Assembly: GCA_030682135.1 (NCBI GenBank)
Contig: JAUXQT010000096.1
Span: 1 to 64,000, forward strand
DNA: 64,000 nt
Reading direction: 5' to 3'
From: Nitrospirota bacterium
GTDB lineage: Bacteria > Nitrospirota > Nitrospiria > Nitrospirales > Nitrospiraceae
Part shown: in pieces, positions 25,610-34,891 of the stretch
Position numbering within the stretch: position 1 is the stretch's first letter
Layout: every line of letters starts with the position of its first letter
Notes under the pieces: generated by a model
What the model saw: the letters and a program-made list of their open reading frames with translations, nothing else
Databases searched by the model: none
What the model was told of the DNA's origin: nothing
Translations under genes and position numbers: made by a program

Positions 25610-28453
25610 GTGGCAAAGAAATATGTGTACTACTTCGGTGACGGCAAAGCCGAAGGGACCTCCAACATGAAAGAGCTCCTCGGAGGAAAAGGCGCCGGCC
25701 TTGCCGAGATGACGAATCTCGGCATCTCTGTTCCGCCCGGCTTCACGATTTCCACCGAGGCCTGCGTTGAATATTACAAGAACGGGAAACAGTATCCTCC
25801 CGGCATGTGGGACGCCGCACTGAAATCGCTGAAGCGGGTTGAGCGGTCGATGGGGATGGGATTCGGCGATCCTGAGCGGCCGCTGCTGGTCTCGGTCCGG
25901 TCCGGCGCCAGGGCGTCGATGCCGGGCATGATGGATACGGTGCTGAATGTCGGTCTGACCACCAAGACGGTCGAGGGGCTGGCGGCAAAAACACGCAACG
26001 AACGGTTTGCCCAGGACAGCTATCGGCGCTTTGTGTCCATGTACGGCAGCATCGTCATGGGTGTGCAGCGCGAACATTTCGAAGCGATCCTGAAGCAGAA
26101 GAAGGCGGATGTGGGCGTGGCGCACGAGACCCATCTCGATGCGAGGCACCTTCGGGAATTGGTCGCCAGCTTCAAGGCGCTTATCAAGGAAGAGACCAAG
26201 AAAGAGTTCCCCGACGAACCGCTTGAGCAGCTTCGCTTGGCGGTCAACGCCGTCTTTTCGTCCTGGTTCGGCGCCAGGTCCGTCACCTATCGGCGGCTCT
26301 ATGGGATTCCCGATTCCTGGGGCACGGCGATCAATGTGGTGGCGATGGTATTCGGCAACATGGGAGAAACGAGCGGGACTGGTGTCGCGTTCACGCGCGA
26401 TCCGGCATCCGGCGATAAAAACTTTTTCGGCGAATGCTTGATGAATGCTCAGGGCGAGGATGTCGTGGCCGGCATCAGGACTCCGCTTCCAGTGAATGCG
26501 CTCGCGAAGAATGTGCCCGAGGCCTACAAAGAGCTGGAGCACACCTATAAGAAGCTCGAAAAACATTACCGGGATATGCTCGATTTGGAGTTTACGATCC
26601 AAGAGGGCAAGCTCTACATGCTTCAGACTCGGGTCGGCAAACGGACCGGCATTTCCGCTGTAAAAATTGCCGTCGACATGGTGAGAGAAGGCCTCATCAC
26701 GAAGCAGGAAGCGGTGCAGCGGATCGGGCCGGAGCAATTGGCGCAATATCTCTACCCGATTTTCGACACGAAAGAAGAGTCGAAATCCAATCCGCTGGGG
26801 AAAGGGCTTCCCGCAGGTCCTGGTGCAGCAGCCGGGAAAATCGCCCTGACTCCCGATAAGGCCGTGACGATGAAAGCGGCCGGCACCCGTGTGGTGTTGG
26901 TTCGCCAGGAAACGAGCCCGGACGATATTCACGGGATGAACGCAGCGGCGGGATTTTTGACGGCACGAGGCGGGATGACCTCTCACGCGGCGGTTGTCGC
27001 CCGGCAAATGGGCAAGGTCTGTGTGGCTGGCTGCGATGCGGTGGAAGTGCTGGATGCCCAGTCCGTTCGCATCGGCGCCAAGGTATTTCGCGAGGGGGAC
27101 TATCTCTCGATCAATGGTTCGACCGGCAATGTGTATGAGGGGGACTTGCCCGTCGTCGAATCTGAAATCATTCAAGTGATTCAAGGCAAGCTGGACCCGA
27201 AGCAGTCGGACAAGTACCAGCGGTTTGCGTTGATTCTGTCATGGGCCGACAGCGTCAGAACACTTCGCGTCCGTGCGAATGCCGATGTGCCGGATCAGGC
27301 GAAAATCGCGCGCGGTTTCGGGGCGGAAGGCATTGGGCTTTGTCGGACCGAGCATATGTTCTTCGCCGAGGATCGCATCCCGATCATGCAGAAGATGATT
27401 TTGGCACGGACCAAGGAGGAGCGGGAAAAGTTTCTCGATCAGCTCCTCCCGCTGCAAAAACAGGATTTCATCGGGCTCTATCGCGAGATGGCCGGATTCC
27501 CGGTGACCATTCGTCTCCTCGATCCGCCGTTGCACGAATTTCTGCCGAAGCGTGAAGACTTGATGGTGGAGATTGCGCAGTTGGAATTGACCGGGCGCGA
27601 CGGAGCCAGGCTTGAAGAAAAACGCCGGTTGCTGGCCCGCGTCGAGGAACTCCACGAGTTCAATCCGATGCTCGGGCTCCGCGGTTGCCGCCTCGGGATT
27701 ACGATGCCGGAGATTACCCGCATGCAGGCGCGAGCCATCATGGAAGCCGCCTGTGAACTGGCCAAAGAAGGAAAGAAGATCGTCCCGGAGATCATGATTC
27801 CGCTGGTGGGCATGGTCTCGGAAATGAAGGCACAGAAAGACTTGATCCGTGAAGTCGCGCAAGAGACGATGAAGCGGTACAACGTGAAGCTCACGTATCT
27901 GGTCGGTACGATGATCGAGCTGCCGCGGGCTGCCGTGACGGCGGATCGTATCGCGACCGAGGCGGAGTTCTTTTCGTTCGGGACGAACGATCTCACGCAA
28001 ACCACGTTCGGGTTCTCCCGCGACGATGCCGCGAAGTTCATCGATTTTTATCAAACCAACAACATTCTGGACGCGGATCCCTTCGCAGTGCTCGATCGAG
28101 AAGGGGTCGGGGCGTTGATGAAGCAGGCCATCGCCGGCGGACGGAAGAGCCGTCCAGGGATCAAGCTCGGCATTTGCGGCGAACATGGCGGCGATCCCAG
28201 CTCGGTGGAGTTCTGCCATCAACTTGGGTTGGATTACGTGAGTTGTTCGCCCTATCGCGTCGCCATTGCGAGGCTTGCGGCAGCCCATGCGGCTTTAGCC
28301 GAAGCTGGCGCGAGCGCTGCCCCTTCTCCGCGCAAGCGGTCGGTGCCGCGTACGAAGGCGAAGACGACGACGAAGAAGACTGTGAAACCCACGAAGGCGA
28401 AGTCGGCTCCGCAGCCTCGCAGCCGATCGCGCGTCACGCGCAAGAAGCGGTGA
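25610..28453 (+). CDS. ppdK: Pyruvate, phosphate dikinase
   Basis: Enzyme interconverting pyruvate + ATP + phosphate and PEP + AMP + PPi, a PEP-forming step used by autotrophs with the reductive TCA cycle. A GTG at 25610 with AAGGAG eight bases upstream gives 947 residues. Visible: N-terminal ATP-grasp part (LLGGKGAGLAEMTNLG, VSVRSGARASMPGMMDTVLN), swivelling domain with the phospho-His in RGGMTSHAAVVARQMGK, and the C-terminal PEP barrel with FFSFGTNDLTQTTFG and CGEHGGDPSSVEFC. The last 45 residues form an unusual Lys/Arg/Pro/Thr-rich tail beyond the normal end (AAAHAALAEAG). The gene overlaps ribD as GTGA. Confidence 0.95.
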   Translation: MAKKYVYYFGDGKAEGTSNMKELLGGKGAGLAEMTNLGISVPPGFTISTEACVEYYKNGKQYPPGMWDAALKSLKRVERSMGMGFGDPERPLLVSVRSGARASMPGMMDTVLNVGLTTKTVEGLAAKTRNERFAQDSYRRFVSMYGSIVMGVQREHFEAILKQKKADVGVAHETHLDARHLRELVASFKALIKEETKKEFPDEPLEQLRLAVNAVFSSWFGARSVTYRRLYGIPDSWGTAINVVAMVFGNMGETSGTGVAFTRDPASGDKNFFGECLMNAQGEDVVAGIRTPLPVNALAKNVPEAYKELEHTYKKLEKHYRDMLDLEFTIQEGKLYMLQTRVGKRTGISAVKIAVDMVREGLITKQEAVQRIGPEQLAQYLYPIFDTKEESKSNPLGKGLPAGPGAAAGKIALTPDKAVTMKAAGTRVVLVRQETSPDDIHGMNAAAGFLTARGGMTSHAAVVARQMGKVCVAGCDAVEVLDAQSVRIGAKVFREGDYLSINGSTGNVYEGDLPVVESEIIQVIQGKLDPKQSDKYQRFALILSWADSVRTLRVRANADVPDQAKIARGFGAEGIGLCRTEHMFFAEDRIPIMQKMILARTKEEREKFLDQLLPLQKQDFIGLYREMAGFPVTIRLLDPPLHEFLPKREDLMVEIAQLELTGRDGARLEEKRRLLARVEELHEFNPMLGLRGCRLGITMPEITRMQARAIMEAACELAKEGKKIVPEIMIPLVGMVSEMKAQKDLIREVAQETMKRYNVKLTYLVGTMIELPRAAVTADRIATEAEFFSFGTNDLTQTTFGFSRDDAAKFIDFYQTNNILDADPFAVLDREGVGALMKQAIAGGRKSRPGIKLGICGEHGGDPSSVEFCHQLGLDYVSCSPYRVAIARLAAAHAALAEAGASAAPSPRKRSVPRTKAKTTTKKTVKPTKAKSAPQPRSRSRVTRKKR

Positions 28454-29568
28454 CCGCCACTACGACGCACCTCCACTTCATGACCCAGGCGCTTCGCCTC
28501 GCGGCGAAGGGCCTGGGTCAGACCAGTCCGAATCCCATGGTCGGCGCCCTCGTGGTTAAGAACGGCCGCATCGTCGGCCGCGGTTATCACCACGGACCGG
28601 GCCAACCCCACGCAGAAATTCTTGCGCTCAATCAAGCAGGGCCCCGTGCCAAGGGCGCGACGCTCTACGTGACGCTCGAACCCTGTTGCCACCTCCTCAA
28701 GAGAACTCCTCCCTGCGTGCCGACAATCATCAAGTCCGGTGTGCGAGCGGTGGTGGTGGCGATGACCGATCCGAACCCTCCGGTGAAGGGTCGCGGCGTT
28801 GCGGCGTTGCGCCGGGCCGGGATGACGGTGACGACGGGTGTTGCACGAGAAAAAGCCGCGCAGTTGAATCGCGCCTATCTCCATTGGGTCAAGACCGGCC
28901 GTCCTTTCGTCATCCTGAAAGCCGGGATGACATTGGACGGAAAAGTGGCCACGGCGATGGGCGAGTCTCGATGGATTACCGGTCCACTTGCTCGGCAAGC
29001 CGCACATCGACTCCGGAGTCAGGTGGATGCGGTGATCGTCGGGGTCGGCACCGTGCTGAAGGATAACCCGACTCTCACAGCTCGACGCTCCGATCGTCCA
29101 CTGAGGCTGGCACCGCGGCAACCGTTACGTGTCGTGCTCGACAGCACAGCCAGGACACCGACGGAGGCAAGAATCTGTGCCAAGCTGGACCAGGCGAAGA
29201 CCTTGATCGTGACGACGAGTCGTGCCTCAGAATCACGCCGGTGTAGACTCGAACGGGCAGGGGTGGAGGTGGTTTCCCTTCCGCTAAAGCACGGACAGGT
29301 TTCGCTCCCGGCGCTGATGACGATGCTGGGCAAGCGTGGGATCACGTCGGTGCTCATTGAGGGAGGCAGTACCGTCAATGCCACAGCGTTACGTGAGCAA
29401 CTCGTCAATCGCATCCGGTTCTATCTTGCTCCCACTCTTATGGGAGGACAGGATGCCAGGGCGGTGATTGGGGGGCGGAGTCCGAAGCGCCTGGCCCAAG
29501 CATTGCCCTTACGCCACGTCACGGTTCGCCGTATCGGAGAGGATCTGGTTATGGAAGGAGATCTGTGA
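28450..29568 (+). CDS. ribD: Bifunctional riboflavin deaminase/reductase RibD
   Basis: Protein of 372 residues. The GTG at 28450 overlapping the ppdK stop (GTGA) is preferred; an ATG at 28480 has no ribosome-binding site. The N-terminal deaminase domain has the zinc site HAEILAL and PCCHLLKRTPPC, and the NPMVGALVV strand. The C-terminal RibD_C reductase domain has ILKAGMTLDGKVA, SRWITGP, DAVIVGVGTVLKDNPTLTAR and VLIEGGSTV. It performs deamination and side-chain reduction of the pyrimidine intermediate in riboflavin synthesis. The reaction pathway continues with ribE at 32960, four genes downstream. No FMN riboswitch precedes it. Confidence 0.93.
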   Translation: MTATTTHLHFMTQALRLAAKGLGQTSPNPMVGALVVKNGRIVGRGYHHGPGQPHAEILALNQAGPRAKGATLYVTLEPCCHLLKRTPPCVPTIIKSGVRAVVVAMTDPNPPVKGRGVAALRRAGMTVTTGVAREKAAQLNRAYLHWVKTGRPFVILKAGMTLDGKVATAMGESRWITGPLARQAAHRLRSQVDAVIVGVGTVLKDNPTLTARRSDRPLRLAPRQPLRVVLDSTARTPTEARICAKLDQAKTLIVTTSRASESRRCRLERAGVEVVSLPLKHGQVSLPALMTMLGKRGITSVLIEGGSTVNATALREQLVNRIRFYLAPTLMGGQDARAVIGGRSPKRLAQALPLRHVTVRRIGEDLVMEGDL

Positions 29569-30854
29569 CGCGCAGGCTCCTCTGTGCGGTCCTGGCCATG
29601 ATCCTGGCTTCGTGCATCGTTCATGGAATGCATGCGGTTGCGGCTTCCCCTTCAGTCGATCTCAAACTGCAGATTTTTCAGTACCTAGACACCAAGGATA
29701 CGGACGAGGCTGCGCGCATTCTACCGACGATACTGTCCGATCCAAATGCCACGATCGACCAGATCATACGGATCATCCAAACCGAGCGGGACTATGTGCC
29801 ACAGCCGACTGGAACGACGCCAGACGAGCGAGTCGAGGTGCGGGGCCATGCCCACTATCTGGCGCTTTCCGTTCCTCTGACCTATCAGCCGGCGAAGGGT
29901 TATGGACTGGTGGTCTGCCTGCATGGCGCAGGATTTACCGGTGAGGCCTATCTGGAACGATGGCAGGCTCGATTGGGGGAGGACTATGTCTTAGCCTGTC
30001 CGACCGTTCCGATGGGTGCCTGGTTTACGAGAGGTGCGGAGGAGCTGGTACTGGAGACGATTCGATCCGTACAACGGCGTTATCACATCGATCCTGACAG
30101 AGTGTTTCTCACCGGCATGTCCAATGGCGGAATCGGCGCCTGGGTGATCGGTATGCACGATGCGCCCCTGTTCGCCGGCATTGCGCCAATGGCCAGCGGC
30201 CTCGACAATGTGCTGATGCCGTTTTTGGCCAACCTGCGCTCCACGCCACTCTATATCATTCATGGGGCCAAGGATCAGGTGATGCCGGTTGAACTCAGCC
30301 GCACCATTACGAAAGAGTTGACGCGGTTGGGTTATCCCTTTGTGTATCGGGAGCACGATCGCGAGCATCCCACGGCTGGCGGTCATTACTTCCCCAGGGA
30401 AGAATTGCCAGACCTGGTGACCTGGCTCAACGCGCAGCGACGAAATCCGGTCCCAACGACGGTGACGGTCGTGCGTGAGGCCAGTCATTTTCAATCCTTC
30501 GGCTGGGTCCGTATCGATGCCACCGACGCGATTGCGGCATTCTCGGAAGACCTGGTCTCCAAGCGAGATGAGCTGACCAGGAAAAAACGTTACGCCAGGC
30601 TTGATGCGTCTGTCACAGCACCGAACCGGATTGAGGTTGAAACGGGCCTGGTGCGGCGATACACGCTGTTCTTGAACGACCAGCTGGTCGATCTCTCCAA
30701 GCCTGTGACGATCGTGACGAACAAGCAGGTCTCGTTCGAGGGGAAGGTGGCCCCGACCGTTGAGACCCTGTTGCGTCAAGCGCGTTTCCGTCAGGACGCG
30801 CGCCAGCTTTTTCCGGCTCAGCTGTCCATTCAGGTCTTGCCGCCGACCCCATGA
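29565..30854 (+). CDS. Exported alpha/beta hydrolase (PHB-depolymerase/feruloyl-esterase type)
   Basis: Protein of 429 residues starting with GTG (GGAAGGAGATCT upstream), overlapping the ribD stop by four bases. The signal peptide spans about 1-27. The hydrolase core has an oxyanion region VVCLHGAGFTGEAY, the nucleophile elbow GMSNGG (G-x-S-x-G), a candidate Asp in IIHGAKDQVMP and the His in GGHYF, a complete Ser-Asp-His triad. A further domain of about 120 residues (FGWVRIDATDAIAAF...) follows, typical of esterases with a C-terminal extension. Substrate unknown. It lies inside a rib-gene operon, perhaps by chance of assembly. Confidence 0.8.
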   Translation: MTRRLLCAVLAMILASCIVHGMHAVAASPSVDLKLQIFQYLDTKDTDEAARILPTILSDPNATIDQIIRIIQTERDYVPQPTGTTPDERVEVRGHAHYLALSVPLTYQPAKGYGLVVCLHGAGFTGEAYLERWQARLGEDYVLACPTVPMGAWFTRGAEELVLETIRSVQRRYHIDPDRVFLTGMSNGGIGAWVIGMHDAPLFAGIAPMASGLDNVLMPFLANLRSTPLYIIHGAKDQVMPVELSRTITKELTRLGYPFVYREHDREHPTAGGHYFPREELPDLVTWLNAQRRNPVPTTVTVVREASHFQSFGWVRIDATDAIAAFSEDLVSKRDELTRKKRYARLDASVTAPNRIEVETGLVRRYTLFLNDQLVDLSKPVTIVTNKQVSFEGKVAPTVETLLRQARFRQDARQLFPAQLSIQVLPPTP

Positions 30855-31654
30855 CGTTCCTGGGGGCGATGCAAGGCAGATTGTGGGCGATATTGCTGGG
30901 AGGAGCCGTCGGGCTCTGGATCGTCCCGGTACAGGCCGAATCCTGTGTACTGTCGTCGTATCATGCGGGTCTCACGTTTCCGGTATCGAAGGTTGAGCCA
31001 CGATGGGCCTGTTCGCTGCATGCAATTGTCGACGGATATACGACGGCCAACAAGGTTGGGCCGGTTGTCATCCCGCTTCCAGAGCAGGTCTATCTCTATC
31101 TGCTGGACCGTCCGCCGATAACCGCTGCGTTGATCAATCGGCTTGAGTTAGGTCCCTACAAGGCTGAGGAGCGGGGCGCAGCTCGTTTCTGGGGGGATGA
31201 TGGGGAGGGGGCATCCGGAATCGTCGAACTTGTCTATCAGGATCGTACCAATCGGATTTATTTCCTGGACGGGTCTTACGAGGGGACGCTCTTGCCGCCA
31301 GTCAAAGGGAAGGCGGTCGTGTTTGTGAGAATGAATCCGATGACAGATGGACAGGGAAAGGACGCGGTTGAAACGACGCTGGTGGCCTACACGAAATTGG
31401 ACAGCCGTTTGCTGGCAGGGCTGGTGTCGCTCATTCGTCCATTGGTCGGAAACACCGTGACACGGAAGCTCACCCAAGGAGTCAATATCGTCAACCGGCT
31501 AGGACAGGAAATGCGGCAACATCCAGACCGAGTCCTGTTCGAGGCGATCGATCCGCCATCGTTGCCGGACGACGAGGTGGCCTTTTTACGGCATACGCTG
31601 GAGCGCTTGTCGCATGGGAACGGCTCGATCCATTCAGGGACGGCTGCACCATGA
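30851..31654 (+). CDS. Exported protein of unknown function
   Basis: Protein of 267 residues overlapping its neighbours on both sides as ATGA. A signal peptide covers about 1-29 (LWIVPVQA). The mature part has Cys at CVLSSYH and ACSLH (a likely disulfide), a motif YLYLLDRPPITAALINRLELGPY and FARFWGDDGEGASG-like and GTLLPPVKGKAVVFVRM strands. This pattern, protein with YLLDRPPxTA and a gene next to an esterase, is familiar from other environmental genomes, but I cannot assign a function. It is probably periplasmic. Confidence 0.65.
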   Translation: MTFLGAMQGRLWAILLGGAVGLWIVPVQAESCVLSSYHAGLTFPVSKVEPRWACSLHAIVDGYTTANKVGPVVIPLPEQVYLYLLDRPPITAALINRLELGPYKAEERGAARFWGDDGEGASGIVELVYQDRTNRIYFLDGSYEGTLLPPVKGKAVVFVRMNPMTDGQGKDAVETTLVAYTKLDSRLLAGLVSLIRPLVGNTVTRKLTQGVNIVNRLGQEMRQHPDRVLFEAIDPPSLPDDEVAFLRHTLERLSHGNGSIHSGTAAP

Positions 31655-32820
31655 CAACGACACGCAGTTTTACCCTGCTCTGCACCGTCGGCGTGTTCTG
31701 TTTTATCAGCTACAACATGGTTCGAATGCCGGTGTTGGCTCTGTTCGCAGAGTCTCTCGGGGCCAGTCCTGAGCGTATCGGGCTTATCGTGTCGGTCTCC
31801 ACATTGACCGGGGTATTTCTTAAGTTACCGTCCGGCGCATTGTCCGACATCTACGGTCGGCGGTTTCTCTTGCAGATCGGCGTGGTCGCGTTCGGGCTCC
31901 CGCCGTTTCTGTACCCCTGGGTGACAGATCTCGATTGGCTGACCGCCTTGCGCTTCTTTCACGGGCTTGCCACTGCGATCTTTGCGCCCAGTGCGCTGGC
32001 GACTGTGGCAGACCTCTACCGAGAACGGCGCGGCGCGGCGCTCGGGACCTACACGGCCTCGACGCAATCCGGTGCTCTGCTCGGTCCCTTCATCGGCGGC
32101 TATCTGATCTACGCGTCTGGATTCTCCGCTGCCTTCGTGACAGCCGGCCTCTTCGGCTGTATCGCCATTGCCATCTTCTATAGCCTGCACCTCACGCCGC
32201 CTCCTCCGCGCATTCAAGAAAAGGGGATGGCTCCGCTGTTGGCGGAGATGTGGAAGGGCTTCCGGGTCGTCGCCAAGAACCGCAAGGTCCTCATTACCAG
32301 TTCGACCGACGCGGCCAAGATGATTGCGAACGGAGCCTTGATGGCCTTCCTCCCTCTCTATGGGATCTCGGTGGGATTGAACCCTGGAGAAGTCGGCCTG
32401 CTGTTTACGGTCCAGGCCCTCACGTCGCTTGTGTCGAAGCCGATTATGGGCCGGGTGTCCGATCGCGTCGGGCGTCAGCCGCTCATCGTCATCGGCCTCG
32501 TGATCTGCGCGGTAACCTTCGTCTGTATTCCTCAGGTATCGATGTTCTGGCTGCTCTTGCTGCTCTCGGCGGGCTTTGGATTCGGCGAAGCCGTCGTCTC
32601 GTCTTCCTCGTCCGCGTTGGTCGCCGACAGTTCCGAGTTCAAGACGCTGGGGGCAGGGATGGGCATGCAAGGAACAATTGGAGACATCGGCCATGCCAGT
32701 GGGCCGTTGTTGGCAGGAGTGCTGATTGCGCATCTGAACTATGCCAATGCCTTTGCGATCATCGCGGGCTTGCAACTGGTCGCGGCAGCGTTGTTCTGGA
32801 TGACGATGAGACGGGCGTAG
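31651..32820 (+). CDS. Major facilitator superfamily transporter
   Basis: Integral membrane protein of 389 residues with twelve predicted helices. The MFS motif A analogues are visible as GALSDIYGRRFLL between helices 2 and 3 and as GRVSDRVGRQPLIV between helices 8 and 9. A long central loop carries PPPPRIQEKGMAPLLAEMWKG. The start overlaps the previous stop (ATGA). It is probably a drug or small-molecule proton antiporter. Its position before ribE might hint at export of a flavin or related product, but nothing in the sequence shows that. Confidence 0.87.
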   Translation: MTTTRSFTLLCTVGVFCFISYNMVRMPVLALFAESLGASPERIGLIVSVSTLTGVFLKLPSGALSDIYGRRFLLQIGVVAFGLPPFLYPWVTDLDWLTALRFFHGLATAIFAPSALATVADLYRERRGAALGTYTASTQSGALLGPFIGGYLIYASGFSAAFVTAGLFGCIAIAIFYSLHLTPPPPRIQEKGMAPLLAEMWKGFRVVAKNRKVLITSSTDAAKMIANGALMAFLPLYGISVGLNPGEVGLLFTVQALTSLVSKPIMGRVSDRVGRQPLIVIGLVICAVTFVCIPQVSMFWLLLLLSAGFGFGEAVVSSSSSALVADSSEFKTLGAGMGMQGTIGDIGHASGPLLAGVLIAHLNYANAFAIIAGLQLVAAALFWMTMRRA

Positions 32821-32843
32821 CCGCACTTGTATATAATGGCCAG

Positions 32844-32960
32844 ATGATGAAAGAGATCACGTCAGAGAACATTGTCATTGGCACCTTGGCCGTCATCGGC
32901 TTGTTAGTGCTGGTCGTGCTATTTGTCTATGTCGTGAAACGGGTCATGAGGGACGAGTAA
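32844..32960 (+). CDS. 38-residue single-pass membrane protein upstream of ribE
   Basis: A short gene encoding MMKEITSENIVIG, one hydrophobic helix (about 11-30) and a basic end VVKRVMRDE. Its stop codon overlaps the ribE start as TAATG, which argues for real, coupled translation. The ribosome-binding site is weak. A TATAAT string at 32832-32837 could be a -10 element for a separate start of ribE transcription. Function unknown. Confidence 0.6.
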   Translation: MMKEITSENIVIGTLAVIGLLVLVVLFVYVVKRVMRDE

Positions 32961-33616
32961 TGTTCACAGGAATCGTCGAAGAATTGGGCGCCATTATCTC
33001 GATCGAGAAGACTCTCGCCGGAACGAGGATGACGGTTCTCGCCTCGACCGTCATGGGCGACCTCAAGATCGGGGACAGCGTCAGCGTGAACGGCACCTGC
33101 CTGACCGTGGTGAATAAGAGTGAGACCAGTTTTTCCGTGGAGGTGTCGCCAGAAACCCTGTCTGTGACCACCCTTGGACAACTCACGGCCGGCGCGCCGC
33201 TGAATCTGGAGCGGGCGATGAAGCTGAATGAACGGCTCGGCGGACATCTCGTCGCCGGTCATGTGGACGGCATCGGCACGGTCCGGAGCCGTCAGCAGGA
33301 TGGGAATGCCATCCTGTTCACGATTGAAGCTCCATCAGAAATTCTCCGCCATTGTATTGTGAAAGGGTCCGTCACCGTCGATGGCATCAGCTTGACGATC
33401 AACCAGGTGACCGATCGTGGCTTCTCCGTCGCGATTATTCCACACACGGCGAAGGTCACCACCCTGGGCCTCAAACAGGTCGGCGATCAGGTGAATCTCG
33501 AATCGGACCTAATCGGGAAATACGTCGAACGATTGCTGCAAGAACGGGGGCAACTTCCCGCTAAACCAGCCCCCGTCATCGACAAAGATTTTCTTCAGAA
33601 GCGTGGACTGTTGTAA
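32960..33616 (+). CDS. ribE: Riboflavin synthase (alpha chain)
   Basis: Protein of 218 residues with the two tandem lumazine-binding domains of riboflavin synthase. It starts MFTGIVEELGAI and has SVSVNGTCLTVV, LNLERAMKLNERLGGHLVAGHVDG (first half) and the matching VDGISLTIN, VAIIPHTAKVTTLG in the second half. It makes riboflavin by dismutation of two lumazine molecules and works with RibD, RibBA and RibH. Only ribD and ribE are in the window. Start overlaps the upstream microprotein stop by one base. Confidence 0.95.
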   Translation: MFTGIVEELGAIISIEKTLAGTRMTVLASTVMGDLKIGDSVSVNGTCLTVVNKSETSFSVEVSPETLSVTTLGQLTAGAPLNLERAMKLNERLGGHLVAGHVDGIGTVRSRQQDGNAILFTIEAPSEILRHCIVKGSVTVDGISLTINQVTDRGFSVAIIPHTAKVTTLGLKQVGDQVNLESDLIGKYVERLLQERGQLPAKPAPVIDKDFLQKRGLL

Positions 33617-33766
33617 TAGTCGATCGGTATTCCCCGCTTGACGCATGGCATGGTTCTGAGGCTTACGGCGAGATACGTTGCCCGCGAGCCGCCAGTACTG
33701 TTCTTCCTGACTCGCTGGACGTGAATCCGTACGGTTTCTGGAAGCTATTCCAACGGGGGCTGGCCT

Positions 33767-34891
33767 ATGGACAGAGGGGCTCGACAAGGATTTATTGCCG
33801 CCGGTGTCGCAGCATCGACGGTCGTGCTCTTTGTTTTGGATCTCCACACGCCACTGACTTTAGCCACCCATGTGCTCTACATTGTGCCGGTTCTTCTGGC
33901 CTTGTTTTCTCCGGTGCGGTGGTTTCCTGTGTCCGTTGCCGTCGTGGTGACCATATTGACGGTTATCGGGGGCATACGGAGTCCTCACCTGTATGACATA
34001 CCTCTCTGGATCCCGTTGGTCAATCATCTGCTCAGTGGCGTGGTGATTTGGATGCCGGTCTGGTACTCCTTCCAACGCCACAAGCATGCAGAGGAGTTAC
34101 AACGACTTAACGAGGCCTTGGATAGGCGGGTGCGGGCTCGAACGCAAGAACTGGCTTCGGTCAACGAATCATTGGTGGCGGAAGTGGCTGAACGGATGCA
34201 GACCGAGCAGTCGCTCGAATCGAGCCGGCAAGAACTGCAGAAGTTGGCGTCTCGGCTGCTACAGGTGCAGGAGGACGAGCGCCGCCGTATCTCGCGCGAG
34301 CTTCACGACGATATCAACCAACGGCTCGCGCTGCTCGTCATGGAAATCGAAGCAGTGGAACGTCAGCTTATGGATTCACCCGTTCATGTGGGACGAGCCG
34401 TCCGAGCGATACAGGATCGGGTCGTGGAGTTGTCGGAGGATGTGCGTCATCTGGCCTACCAGTTCCATCCCTCTATACTTGATGACCTTGGCCTCCCGAT
34501 CGCTCTGCAACGTTTGGTGGACGACTTCTCGGCTCGAAGCAATGTCCGAGGGAGTGTTAGCTACAAGAATGTCCCAGACGCCGTTTCCCAGGATGTTGCG
34601 ACCTGTCTCTACCGCGTGGTCCAAGAAAGTCTCAATAACGTGGCTCGTCATGCGCGGGCATCCCGAGTCGATGTGGAACTGGTGCTGGCACAGTTCGAGT
34701 TCACGGTGACGATTACGGATGACGGAGTGGGATTTGACTCTGATCCATCCCAATATGGAGACCATGGCTTGGGATTGCTCAGTATGAAAGAGCGAGTCGC
34801 CCTGGTTCAGGGGACCCTGCAGATTGTCTCTGCCGTGGGGAGGGGTACCACGGTGCAGGTGGTGGTGCCCGTGCTGGAGGAGGACGAATGA
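33767..34891 (+). CDS. Membrane-bound NarL-type sensor histidine kinase
   Basis: Protein of 374 residues. The N-terminal 100 residues hold about four hydrophobic helices (MASE-like). A coiled coil (about 105-165) leads to HisKA_3 with the phospho-acceptor His in RRRISRELHDDINQRLALL. The ATPase domain follows: VVQESLNNVARHARA (N box), TDDGVGFD (G1) and GLGLLSMKERV (G2). It ends overlapping its response regulator as ATGA. The signal is unknown; the input is likely within or near the membrane. Confidence 0.92.
   Translation: MDRGARQGFIAAGVAASTVVLFVLDLHTPLTLATHVLYIVPVLLALFSPVRWFPVSVAVVVTILTVIGGIRSPHLYDIPLWIPLVNHLLSGVVIWMPVWYSFQRHKHAEELQRLNEALDRRVRARTQELASVNESLVAEVAERMQTEQSLESSRQELQKLASRLLQVQEDERRRISRELHDDINQRLALLVMEIEAVERQLMDSPVHVGRAVRAIQDRVVELSEDVRHLAYQFHPSILDDLGLPIALQRLVDDFSARSNVRGSVSYKNVPDAVSQDVATCLYRVVQESLNNVARHARASRVDVELVLAQFEFTVTITDDGVGFDSDPSQYGDHGLGLLSMKERVALVQGTLQIVSAVGRGTTVQVVVPVLEEDE

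Noticed and set aside
28380..28500. FMN riboswitch before ribD
   Set aside because: ribD starts within the ppdK stop, so there is no leader, and no RFN-element motif is visible.
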